Shown here one piece after another: positions 16,893-23,737 of a stretch of 64,000 nucleotides of DNA. Position 1 is the stretch's first letter; every line of letters starts with the position of its first letter. Origin of the DNA: an uncultured Clostridia bacterium (lineage in GTDB: Bacteria; Bacillota; Clostridia; Peptostreptococcales; Anaerovoracaceae); contig CALIYX010000024.1 in NCBI GenBank assembly GCA_938049335.1, positions 1 to 64,000 of the forward strand. The letters run 5' to 3'. The position numbers and the translations under genes are program-made. The notes under the pieces are model-generated. The model had not been told where the DNA came from, made no database searches, and saw nothing but the letters and a program-made list of their open reading frames with translations.

Positions 16893-17987
16893 ATGAAACT
16901 AGGTATAGTTGGCCTTCCAAATGTAGGCAAAAGCACACTTTTTAACGCAATTACAAAGGCGGGCGCAGAGGCAGCAAACTACCCTTTCTGCACCATTGAG
17001 CCAAATGTCGGCGTAGTTACAGTCCCTGACCACAGAATAGATACGCTTCACGAGGTATATAACTCAAAGAAGACCATCTACACATCCATTGAGTTTTGCG
17101 ATATCGCAGGTCTTGTTAAAGGAGCATCCAAGGGCGAAGGTCTCGGAAACAAGTTCCTTGGTCACATCAGGGAAGTTGCTGCTATAATTCATGTTGTTCG
17201 TGGCTTTGATGACGATAATATCGTCCATGTATCAGGACAAATCGATCCCCTCTCTGATATTGAAACAATCAATATGGAACTCATTCTCTCAGACCTTGAA
17301 GTCCTAGAAAAGAGAGCTGCTAAGACTCAGAAGAACCTAAAGGGAGATAAGAGTCTTGCTAAGGAACTAGAGCTCCTGAACAAAGTTATCGCATTTCTAG
17401 AAGAAGGCAAATCCGCTCGAGCTATGGAATTATCTGATGATGAAGCCGAATATGTAAAGTCGCTTGATTTATTATCATATAAGCCTATCATCTATGTAGT
17501 TAACCTTTCAGAGGATGAGATAAATGACACAGATGAAAATGAGCGAGTTAAACAGATCAAGGAATTTGCAAGCACTGAAGACGCTGAGGTAGTCTGCATC
17601 TGTGCACGTATAGAAGAAGAAATTTCTGAGCTAGATAAGGAAGAAAAAGAAATGTTCCTTACAGAGCTAGGTATCGATGAATCAGGTCTTGATAAACTTA
17701 TTAAGGCATCATACAAACTGCTTAACCTAATTTCATTCCTAACCGCAGGTGAAGATGAAGTTAGAGCCTGGACTATCAAAAGAGGAACAAAGGCTCCTCA
17801 GGCTGCCGGAAAGATTCACACAGACTTTGAAAGAGGCTTTATTAGAGCTGAGACTATTTCATATGATAAACTTATGGAATGTAATGGTAGCCTATCTGCA
17901 GCCCGCGAGAAGGGCTTTATACGCGCTGAGGGTAAGGAATACGTCGTTAAGGATGGAGATGTAATGAACTTCCTCTTCAATGTATAG
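16893..17987 (+). CDS. ychF: Ribosome-binding ATPase YchF
   Basis: A 364-residue OBG-family P-loop protein. The N-terminus carries GIVGLPNVGKSTLFNAIT, then NYPFCTIEPN (switch I) and DIAGLVKGASKGEGLGNKFL (switch II; key DIAGLVKGA). A coiled-coil insertion spans about residues 125-200, and a TGS domain lies at the C-terminus with EVRAWTIKRGTKAPQAAGKIH. YchF hydrolyses ATP rather than GTP and binds ribosomes in stress and translation control. It is the second gene of the lgt unit and ends at a strong terminator. Confidence 0.97.
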   Translation: MKLGIVGLPNVGKSTLFNAITKAGAEAANYPFCTIEPNVGVVTVPDHRIDTLHEVYNSKKTIYTSIEFCDIAGLVKGASKGEGLGNKFLGHIREVAAIIHVVRGFDDDNIVHVSGQIDPLSDIETINMELILSDLEVLEKRAAKTQKNLKGDKSLAKELELLNKVIAFLEEGKSARAMELSDDEAEYVKSLDLLSYKPIIYVVNLSEDEINDTDENERVKQIKEFASTEDAEVVCICARIEEEISELDKEEKEMFLTELGIDESGLDKLIKASYKLLNLISFLTAGEDEVRAWTIKRGTKAPQAAGKIHTDFERGFIRAETISYDKLMECNGSLSAAREKGFIRAEGKEYVVKDGDVMNFLFNV

Positions 17988-18004
17988 AAGCATTTAAGTA
18001 ATTG

Positions 18005-18060
18005 AAAAACCCCTTGCATAGACTTCATTAGTTGCAAGTCTATGTCAAGGGGCTTTTATT
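18005..18060 (+). terminator. Terminator of lgt-ychF
   Basis: CCCCTTG and TAGACTT (18010-18025) pair with AAGTCTA and CAAGGGG (18036-18052), a long two-part stem. CTTTTATT follows on the plus strand. It also faces the end of the Tad-like cluster. Confidence 0.85.
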
Positions 18061-18084
18061 ATTTGTGAAAACCTTTTTAAAAAC

Positions 18085-18198
18085 TTATTTAAACATTGAT
18101 AAAATCGCCTTCAAGTATGCATCCTCAAGGCTAAGTAAGTTGAGCGCCAATGAACTTACAAATATAATTATTGCTAGCGTTATTATCAAATTTTTCAT
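18085..18198 (-). CDS. Tiny hydrophobic protein at the end of the Tad-like cluster
   Basis: A 37-residue reading frame beginning MKNLIITLAIIIFVSSLAL, with one hydrophobic segment (residues 3-21) and a short acidic then basic tail. It starts 2 nt after the stop of the preceding gene, and its MKNLII start is the same as that of the small gene at 18864. The ribosome site is weak (TAGG). I cannot assign a family; pilin-like or a membrane accessory peptide is inference from position and shape. Confidence 0.45.
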   Translation of the reverse strand: MKNLIITLAIIIFVSSLALNLLSLEDAYLKAILSMFK

Positions 18199-18200
18199 GC

Positions 18201-18572
18201 CTAGCCATCACACCTTATATCAAAATGCACTTTGATCTCTTTCTGTCCTTTTAATATGCCAAATCTATATTTTAGCTTTTCTATATTTAAACACAACTCA
18301 ACTTCTATGTATTTTTTACCATTAAAGTTGTGATCTGTAGAGATAATTTCTATATCTGACTTATCGCATTCAAATATCTTTGCAGCCTTTTCTCTCCATG
18401 TATCTTGAACTATATCGTCTAGTTCTGAAGCCTTCATGACTCTATCAATATATCTTAACGAGCTTACTTTGAGCTCAGTCTGCTTCATCTTTATTTCCTG
18501 GATACAAAGTATATTACTAAACACGCTTAAAATAAGAATCAAGGATGCTGTCGCTGTGATTATCTGCTTCAT
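18201..18572 (-). CDS. Pseudopilin/TadE-like protein of the Tad-like cluster
   Basis: A 123-residue protein. An N-terminal hydrophobic helix (about residues 4-24, SLILILSVFSNIL) continues into an amphipathic stretch, followed by a soluble domain with alternating beta-like strands (KKYIEVELCLNIEKLKYRFG). This is the shape of TadE/TadF or minor pseudopilins, although no family motif is certain. It follows the 43-residue gene with a 2-nt gap in the same orientation. The classical prepilin peptidase site (Gly before a Glu at +5) is not clear. Function in the secretion/pilus machine is inferred from context. Confidence 0.55.
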   Translation of the reverse strand: MKQIITATASLILILSVFSNILCIQEIKMKQTELKVSSLRYIDRVMKASELDDIVQDTWREKAAKIFECDKSDIEIISTDHNFNGKKYIEVELCLNIEKLKYRFGILKGQKEIKVHFDIRCDG

Positions 18573-18574
18573 GA

Positions 18575-18706
18575 TTATATCTGTCTAAGAAGATTTGAGA
18601 AATAGCTATCACTACTAGTTTTTAGGCTATTTCCCCCACCAACCATCATATCAAATATAATGCATCCTAGTATTATAGTCCCTACTATTACGATAACCTC
18701 CTTCAA
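18575..18706 (-). CDS. Small Flp-like protein 2 (TTG start)
   Basis: A 43-residue protein. It reads KEVIVIVGTIILGCIIFDMM then GGGNSLKTSS, and lines up with the 53-residue protein encoded just upstream (IIIGTMILGVIIVNT then GDGNSMKGAA). That alignment and the overlap of its TTG codon with the upstream TGA (ATTGA) support the TTG start at 18706. The single helix followed by a small polar tail resembles a Flp-type pilin or pseudopilin. An AAGGAGG follows the TTG rather than preceding it, so initiation probably depends on coupling. Confidence 0.55.
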   Translation of the reverse strand: MKEVIVIVGTIILGCIIFDMMVGGGNSLKTSSDSYFSNLLRQI

Positions 18707-18864
18707 TTCGTATCACCAATTTTCATATTATCTATTGTGTGGATTCCTCTATCAAGTATGTTTTGTGCTGCACCTTTCATAGAGTTACCATCCCCAAGAA
18801 CTAGTGTGTTTACTATTATAACTCCCAGTATCATAGTTCCAATTATTATAATTAAATTCTTCAT
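18703..18864 (-). CDS. Small Flp-like protein 1
   Basis: A 53-residue protein starting MKNLIIIIGTMILGVIIVNT, with one membrane helix and the polar tail GDGNSMKGAAQNILDRG. A strong ribosome site, AGGAGGGG, stands before the ATG at 18864. It lies 8 bp after the stop of the TadC-like gene, exactly where Flp pilin genes or their minor pilins sit in tad loci. The sequence is too short and diverged for me to confirm a Flp signature. It may be the pilin subunit of this machine. Confidence 0.6.
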   Translation of the reverse strand: MKNLIIIIGTMILGVIIVNTLVLGDGNSMKGAAQNILDRGIHTIDNMKIGDTN

Positions 18865-18872
18865 TACCCCTC

Positions 18873-19508
18873 CTAAAATATATCCGAAAGCAATACCTGT
18901 GCCTTTGAGAATATAACAGTTATAGTAAAATTCATTAAAAGAGCAAATATAGATAGGGTCACTGTTATATTAACTATAAGACTTTGTTTTTCTGCACTTT
19001 GAATTCCTTTTGTCAGCCTTTGATCTGCAAGCGTTTCCTCAAATGAGTCCATATATTCACTAAGCTCCACCGGATTTATCATATCTATCTTAGATAAAAT
19101 CATTGAAAAACTTTTTGCAGCTTTCACAGGCACTCTTTTATAAAGTATGTCAAAAGCCTCCTTATCTCTTCCCTTCCTATACTCTGAGAGTATTTCTGCA
19201 TAAACTGGTTTAAGTAGCTTGCTACTTCTCATGAGTTCCTCTATTATGTAATCCGCTGACATCGGTTTTCCGGCATATATTATAGCAAGGTTTTTCCCCA
19301 TTAAGCAGCTATTCAGTAACTCCTGTTCAATCCCATCTGAATTCAGTATAGATATAAATTTTGCCTTAATCGATTTCAATATATTTTCAATATTATCTAG
19401 CGGATTTTTCTTAATGCTGATTACGCTTAACTTCTTGCGCCATAATCTACTTATCTTCAAATCTATAAATCCATCTTTCTGCTTGCAAAAAACATGTCTG
19501 TAAGACAA
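18873..19508 (-). CDS. tadC: TadC-like type II secretion F-domain protein
   Basis: A 211-residue protein. A cytoplasmic helical region (about residues 60-165) includes the T2SSF-like EYRKGRDKEAFDILYKRVP and a C-terminal membrane helix around 175-200. It is shorter than typical TadC (about 280-300), with only one clear pair of membrane segments. It overlaps the TadB-like gene by 46 bp when started at ATG 19508, which has no good ribosome site; a TTG at 19460, just past the tadB stop and behind GATGGA, is an alternative giving 195 residues. It is probably the second inner-membrane platform subunit. Confidence 0.65.
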   Translation of the reverse strand: MSYRHVFCKQKDGFIDLKISRLWRKKLSVISIKKNPLDNIENILKSIKAKFISILNSDGIEQELLNSCLMGKNLAIIYAGKPMSADYIIEELMRSSKLLKPVYAEILSEYRKGRDKEAFDILYKRVPVKAAKSFSMILSKIDMINPVELSEYMDSFEETLADQRLTKGIQSAEKQSLIVNITVTLSIFALLMNFTITVIFSKAQVLLSDIF

Positions 19509-20410
19509 GCTACTAAGTAAAGAACTATTGAAGTAAGTAGCCAGTACAAACTACTCTTGTTGGAAAACTGATTTAGCATATATTCACCTATACTCATGTC
19601 AAAGAACATTCTTGCGCTTATAATAGTCATCAGCATACATATTGGCATCATATATCTAATCATAATTTTCGCTTCATATCCCTGACGTCTTGAATGTTCA
19701 ACGATTTTCTTACTATTTGCAATGCTTCTCCCTAGATCCCTAAGACTATTTTCTACCCTCACCCCTCTGTACACTGCTATAAAAATATTCGCGGATAGAA
19801 TGTCTGCCCATGCTGTTCCAAATGCATATCTAAAGTTTTCTACAGCTTCCCCTATCTCCTTTGATGAGGATGCATTGTTCAAGTTCTTTGCTAGATTTAT
19901 CATTACCCTCTTAACTGTTGCCGAAGCCTCTATCGAAATAGCTGTAGCCTCGATTGCTTCCCTCATATTGCATGAATTAATCTTATAATTATTAGTTAGC
20001 TCCTGTACTAGAACTATCGCTTCGCGGCTTCCCTTTGCTCTCTTTCCACTAAGCTTGAAAGTTAAAACTGCATAAGGAATAGCTGCAAAGCAAATAGCAA
20101 ATATAATGGCATTGTGAAAATCAAGAAAGATCATAAATCCTATAAACATGAAGCAAAATATGAATACGCTTAGATATATAAAATGCTCTGGTGAAATGAA
20201 TACATGCTCCATATCAGATGCAGAGATAAGACGCATAAGATGTGTGTATACCTTGCCACCTTCCCTTTTATTGATCTGTTTTGATACTAGTCTTAAGTCT
20301 CTCTTTATGGAGAAACTGTTTTTCATACCTTTGTATATTTGAACTATAACATCTGATTCCATTACTAGTATGCCAATCACAATTATCAAATATATTATTC
20401 TATCTAGCAT
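19463..20410 (-). CDS. tadB: TadB-like inner-membrane platform protein
   Basis: A 315-residue membrane protein. It has an N-terminal helix (residues 4-22), a helix pair at about 92-130, a T2SSF-type cytoplasmic domain (SREAIVLVQELTNNYKINSC near 152 and GVRVENSLRDLG near 235) and two C-terminal helices. In Tad systems TadB and TadC form the membrane platform on which the TadA ATPase drives pilin assembly. AAGGATAA lies just before the ATG, and the start is 6 bp from the ATPase stop. Confidence 0.72.
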   Translation of the reverse strand: MLDRIIYLIIVIGILVMESDVIVQIYKGMKNSFSIKRDLRLVSKQINKREGGKVYTHLMRLISASDMEHVFISPEHFIYLSVFIFCFMFIGFMIFLDFHNAIIFAICFAAIPYAVLTFKLSGKRAKGSREAIVLVQELTNNYKINSCNMREAIEATAISIEASATVKRVMINLAKNLNNASSSKEIGEAVENFRYAFGTAWADILSANIFIAVYRGVRVENSLRDLGRSIANSKKIVEHSRRQGYEAKIMIRYMMPICMLMTIISARMFFDMSIGEYMLNQFSNKSSLYWLLTSIVLYLVACLTDMFFASRKMDL

Positions 20411-20416
20411 TTATCC

Positions 20417-21850
20417 TTAATCCCTGTAGTTGGGCTCAAACCTCCAATCATCAAATACATTTTTGCACGAGAGTCTCTCGACAAGCCCTTTTATTTCTAT
20501 GATTTCCTTAGACCCTTGTGGATATTTTTCTAACTTACTCATTATGCAGTCAGAATTCCATATCCATTCTTTTCTACTAAAATCATACTTACATAGATAT
20601 TTTGCTATACAACATTCTCTTTCAATATCAAAACTGTATTCTACAATAGCCTTAAGTATCTTATGGTCATGGTCATTACTATCCTGTGTCATCTCAAATA
20701 CATAATCAAAACCTGTGTATATTCTTTTTATCGTGTATAGCAGGCTTCCACCATACTTATTAACCACCTCACTTGCCATCCTGTATGGTAGGTCAAGCGC
20801 ACTTCCATCGTGTACAGTAGCCTTACACCTACTTGTTCCAGACGTAATTATATCTAAAATAAGTTTATATGCAGATGCATCCCTCATTTCCTCCATCAAA
20901 ACATAGTCATTATCTGCTCTAAGAAGCGACTTACTTAGCGTTTCTAATCCCCTACCATCAGTCACTATCTGCATCAAAGCTGTATTTGGCATAATATCTT
21001 GCCAAGGCGTCTCAGGGTCAGTTGAAATAGCTAATCCCTCAAGATTTGGATTTTCTCCACTCTGCCATGTCTGTAGAAATGTCGTCTTGCCTGATCTAAC
21101 CTGTCCTGTGAATATTACATTAAAACCAACCTCACGCATAAGCTCAAATATCCTTATTGCTTCCTTAGGAAATGTCTCGCGCTCACTTAGTGCCTCAAAA
21201 CACAGCTTTTGCATAACATATTTACGAAAGACTATTGCATCTTGATTTGGCTTTACAACATCACCAGAATATATACTTATTCTTATCCCATTTCTAAGAT
21301 ATACCTCATGGTATGCATCACTTAGGCGTTCGCTTGGCGTTGCAAGCAGAAGAGCCCTCTTTAGCTTAAGCAAACGCTCCTTACTTATTCTTTGTGGCAT
21401 TAGCTTTGATTTGCCATCTATGAGAAAATAAATCCTTTCTCCTATGATTTTTGCTGACGATGAAGTTTTGTATTTATCATCTGTGTCATATGCCCAAGGT
21501 GAAATTCCTGCAAGCCCATATAGCTCAGCGAATATGGCTTCTATGATATCTTGATAATAGCTAGGAAAGCAGGCATCTTCTAGTTTGTTCTGTCTTAGGA
21601 TTTCCCTTATTTTATCTTTGTAGAAAAGAACATCCTTCTCATATCCTATGATTGCACTCTTTTCCCTCTCAAGCTTAAGCTGTTTACTGACATCGTCTGC
21701 ATCGTTCCAGTCTATATCTAGCTTCTTCTCAACAAGGCTGCAAATGGCTTCAAAGCTCAAATGTGCGTCCGTCTCCTGCCTAGCTTTTAGAGGTTCATTT
21801 GAGTACTCATCCATAAAGCTCTCAAGCGAAAAAACATTTCTAATTGCCAT
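20417..21850 (-). CDS. tadA: TadA/CpaF-like secretion ATPase
   Basis: A 477-residue hexameric secretion ATPase of the CpaF/TadA branch. Walker A is FTGQVRSGKTTFLQ (near residue 233), the Walker B/Asp box is YVLMEEMRDASAY (near 316), and the His box is ATVHDGSALDLPYRM (near 337). The N-terminal half is the all-alpha region that precedes CpaF-type ATPase cores. It powers pilus assembly or secretion at the inner membrane. It overlaps the TadZ-like gene by 11 bp, so the two are translated together. Confidence 0.85.
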   Translation of the reverse strand: MAIRNVFSLESFMDEYSNEPLKARQETDAHLSFEAICSLVEKKLDIDWNDADDVSKQLKLEREKSAIIGYEKDVLFYKDKIREILRQNKLEDACFPSYYQDIIEAIFAELYGLAGISPWAYDTDDKYKTSSSAKIIGERIYFLIDGKSKLMPQRISKERLLKLKRALLLATPSERLSDAYHEVYLRNGIRISIYSGDVVKPNQDAIVFRKYVMQKLCFEALSERETFPKEAIRIFELMREVGFNVIFTGQVRSGKTTFLQTWQSGENPNLEGLAISTDPETPWQDIMPNTALMQIVTDGRGLETLSKSLLRADNDYVLMEEMRDASAYKLILDIITSGTSRCKATVHDGSALDLPYRMASEVVNKYGGSLLYTIKRIYTGFDYVFEMTQDSNDHDHKILKAIVEYSFDIERECCIAKYLCKYDFSRKEWIWNSDCIMSKLEKYPQGSKEIIEIKGLVERLSCKNVFDDWRFEPNYRD

Positions 21851-22553
21851 TTTCTTCCCCCAAGCATTCTTTGATTAAGCTTTCTACAGCTCGTCTATAT
21901 CGCTTTTCACCTATAAGAGTTTTTCTCTCTATCTGCGCATAGCTTCCAAAATTAGAGTATGGAATTACGCATGAAATATCCCTCTTCAAAAGATAAGCAA
22001 TATCATCCTTGCTATATAAAGATTTATCTCTTAGATATTTATTTATAACAAGTTCAAAATCTCCAAAGCTGCTTAATATATCATTATCTAATTCTTTAAA
22101 ATTTGATATTGAATTTGGTTCTTGAGTAATTGACACTATTCTCTTATTGCAATAACATAGTGCAGAAACAGTTAGGGCTGTCCTAAAATCAGATCCCGCA
22201 TCTACGACAACGTAATCAAAGCATCTAGATGAATTTAATATCTGTTCAAAGCTGTCCACAGGAAATGTATTTGCCATAATAAAGCTTTTATTGGATGCTA
22301 TCAGTTCTATTCCTCCTACGGTCTTTGCTGTAGCTTTTATCTCCTCTTCCGTCAGGCTCCTACCAACAAGTGATGACTTGATATCGTCTAGGCTTCCCGC
22401 ATTATTCTTTTCAACATATGAATACAAACTACTTATTCCTGAAAAAATATGAAGTACTCTCTTTCCCATATCAGCTAGAAGTTTAGATGTAGACACTGCT
22501 AACATAGTAGATCCAGATGATGCAGACCCTGCAAAGAATCCGACACTAGTCAT
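21840..22553 (-). CDS. tadZ: TadZ/CpaE-like protein with degenerate P-loop
   Basis: A 237-residue MinD/ParA-fold protein in the place of TadZ/CpaE, which localises Tad machines. The fold is recognisable (FDYVVVDAGSDF as Walker B-like, FELVINKYLRDK). The P-loop position reads FFAGSASSGSTMLAV: the deviant Walker A lysines of KGGxGKT are both missing, so ATP hydrolysis is unlikely. TadZ proteins with atypical P-loops are known, so this need not mean loss of function. It follows the SAF-domain gene with no gap. Confidence 0.72.
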   Translation of the reverse strand: MTSVGFFAGSASSGSTMLAVSTSKLLADMGKRVLHIFSGISSLYSYVEKNNAGSLDDIKSSLVGRSLTEEEIKATAKTVGGIELIASNKSFIMANTFPVDSFEQILNSSRCFDYVVVDAGSDFRTALTVSALCYCNKRIVSITQEPNSISNFKELDNDILSSFGDFELVINKYLRDKSLYSKDDIAYLLKRDISCVIPYSNFGSYAQIERKTLIGEKRYRRAVESLIKECLGEENGN

Positions 22554-23102
22554 CTAGCTTCCCCTCACAATCAATAATTTTCTGCCCTTTGATATCGCTT
22601 CACTAAGCTTTGCTGCTTCGCTTTGACTTGTTATCACTTCAAACCCATGTGTGTCATCCATTACACTAGATACCTTTGCTCTAATAATTAAATCAGCCTC
22701 ATCATAAATCAAAACTATATCCTCCCTTTTAATCTGACTAGAAAAGTTATGTATTGCAGACTTTGGTAAGACCACAGCAAGTCTATCCCTAGATATATCA
22801 ACTAAACTTTCTGGCTTTCCAAGATACTCGCTGAACAGTGGTGTACCCTTGTGTATGAAATGCTTCGCCCTAGTCCCTATGTATTTACTGATTTCCGCCT
22901 TGCTAATATATTTTTCTCCACAGTTTGACTCCACATAAGCTATCATGTCATCTTTTAGCTCATCTCCCCTCTGAAGGTCAATCTTAAGTACTGGAATTCT
23001 ATCATGCACCAGTGCAGGCTTAGCCCACTTCTCCCATATTACTAGCATAATCAAAGCGCAGATTATTATAACAAGGCCTGTTATCCTCCTACCCCTGCTC
23101 AT
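22554..23102 (-). CDS. SAF-domain, CpaB/RcpC-like protein
   Basis: A 182-residue protein with an N-terminal membrane helix (about residues 8-24) followed by a SAF-type beta-clip domain. Indicative stretches are IPVLKIDLQRGDELKDDMIAYVES and HKGTPLFSEYL, the pattern of CpaB/RcpC and antifreeze-like SAF proteins. CpaB-type proteins are periplasmic or surface components of Flp pili. In a Gram-positive it would sit on the outer face of the membrane. It abuts the genes on both sides. Confidence 0.7.
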   Translation of the reverse strand: MSRGRRITGLVIIICALIMLVIWEKWAKPALVHDRIPVLKIDLQRGDELKDDMIAYVESNCGEKYISKAEISKYIGTRAKHFIHKGTPLFSEYLGKPESLVDISRDRLAVVLPKSAIHNFSSQIKREDIVLIYDEADLIIRAKVSSVMDDTHGFEVITSQSEAAKLSEAISKGRKLLIVRGS

Positions 23103-23507
23103 CTACATCAGGGAAAGGTTCTTTGCTACATCAAAGAGAAACCTCTGCTTCCACTGCCTCCACATGTTGTTTGGAAATGTTGTACCTGGGTTTTGCATAA
23201 TTATATTGCTGAGAATATATCTCCTATATTCCTTTGGTACTGTAGCTAGCGCTCTTTTAATCGCATTAACCCTCTCCTGAAGAAGTAAAATTTCCATTGC
23301 TTTTGCCTCAACCGGCTTGCTTACGCTGTAGGATTTTCCTGTCTCACACATCTTACGCCCATCTCCAACAGCATCCTTTTCAGCTGAGAGTTCATTGATG
23401 CGCATCTCCATCCTCTGGATATCTCTAACCGCCCATAGGCTCTGATAATATACCGCGTTAGGCATCAAATACTCTCTCAATTTTGTCTGTTGCCACTCTC
23501 TTGCCAT
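23103..23507 (-). CDS. Conserved hypothetical, first gene of the Tad-like cluster
   Basis: A 134-residue soluble protein. It has an aromatic N-terminus (MAREWQQTKLREYLMPNAVY then YQSLW), a coiled-coil-like helix (about residues 26-50, with ERVNAIKRALATVP later) and a C-terminus rich in Arg, Trp and Phe (MWRQWKQRFLFDVAKNLS). The layout of long helices ending in a basic aromatic helix recalls small RinA/ArpU-type phage regulators, but I do not claim homology. GGGGG precedes the ATG. As first gene of the operon behind a strong promoter it could be a regulator; that is inference. Confidence 0.5.
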   Translation of the reverse strand: MAREWQQTKLREYLMPNAVYYQSLWAVRDIQRMEMRINELSAEKDAVGDGRKMCETGKSYSVSKPVEAKAMEILLLQERVNAIKRALATVPKEYRRYILSNIIMQNPGTTFPNNMWRQWKQRFLFDVAKNLSLM

Positions 23508-23539
23508 CTTATATTTCCCCCTTTTGTTTGTTTGAACAG

Positions 23540-23569
23540 ATTTTAATCAATTCCCCAAATTACTGTCAA
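23540..23569 (-). promoter_or_regulatory. Promoter of the Tad-like operon
   Basis: On the minus strand TTGACA (23569-23564), 18 bp and TAAAAT (23545-23540) lie about 32 bp before the first start codon. It is a strong sigma-A candidate. Two palindromes lie just upstream. Confidence 0.75.
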
Positions 23570-23590
23570 GGCATTTACAAAATTTCCCAT

Positions 23591-23626
23591 ATTTATGTCA
23601 TAAATTCGACTTTTTATGTCATAAAA
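23591..23626. promoter_or_regulatory. Paired TTTATGTCATAAA palindromes upstream of the Tad-like operon
   Basis: The 13-bp near-palindrome TTTATGTCATAAA occurs twice, at 23592-23604 and 23613-23625, exactly 21 bp apart (two helical turns). Both copies lie upstream of the -35 element, centred about 65 and 86 bp before the predicted start of transcription. This is the classical arrangement for a dimeric activator, though a repressor is possible. The protein that binds is unknown. Confidence 0.6.
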
Positions 23627-23683
23627 CCGTATTTTTTTTGTTTTAAGCGTTCCTCACAATTCCCTATTTACATCAAAAAAATA

Positions 23684-23727
23684 AAAATCTCTAGGCAATA
23701 AACTAAATTATCGCCTAGAGATTTTAT
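23684..23727 (-). terminator. Terminator of the metallo-hydrolase unit
   Basis: AAAATCTCTAGGC (23684-23696) pairs with GCCTAGAGATTTT (23713-23725). On the minus strand the second arm leads into a T-rich run. It ends the unit that begins further right and precedes the Tad operon regulatory region. Confidence 0.85.
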
Positions 23728-23737
23728 CTAATTTTGA

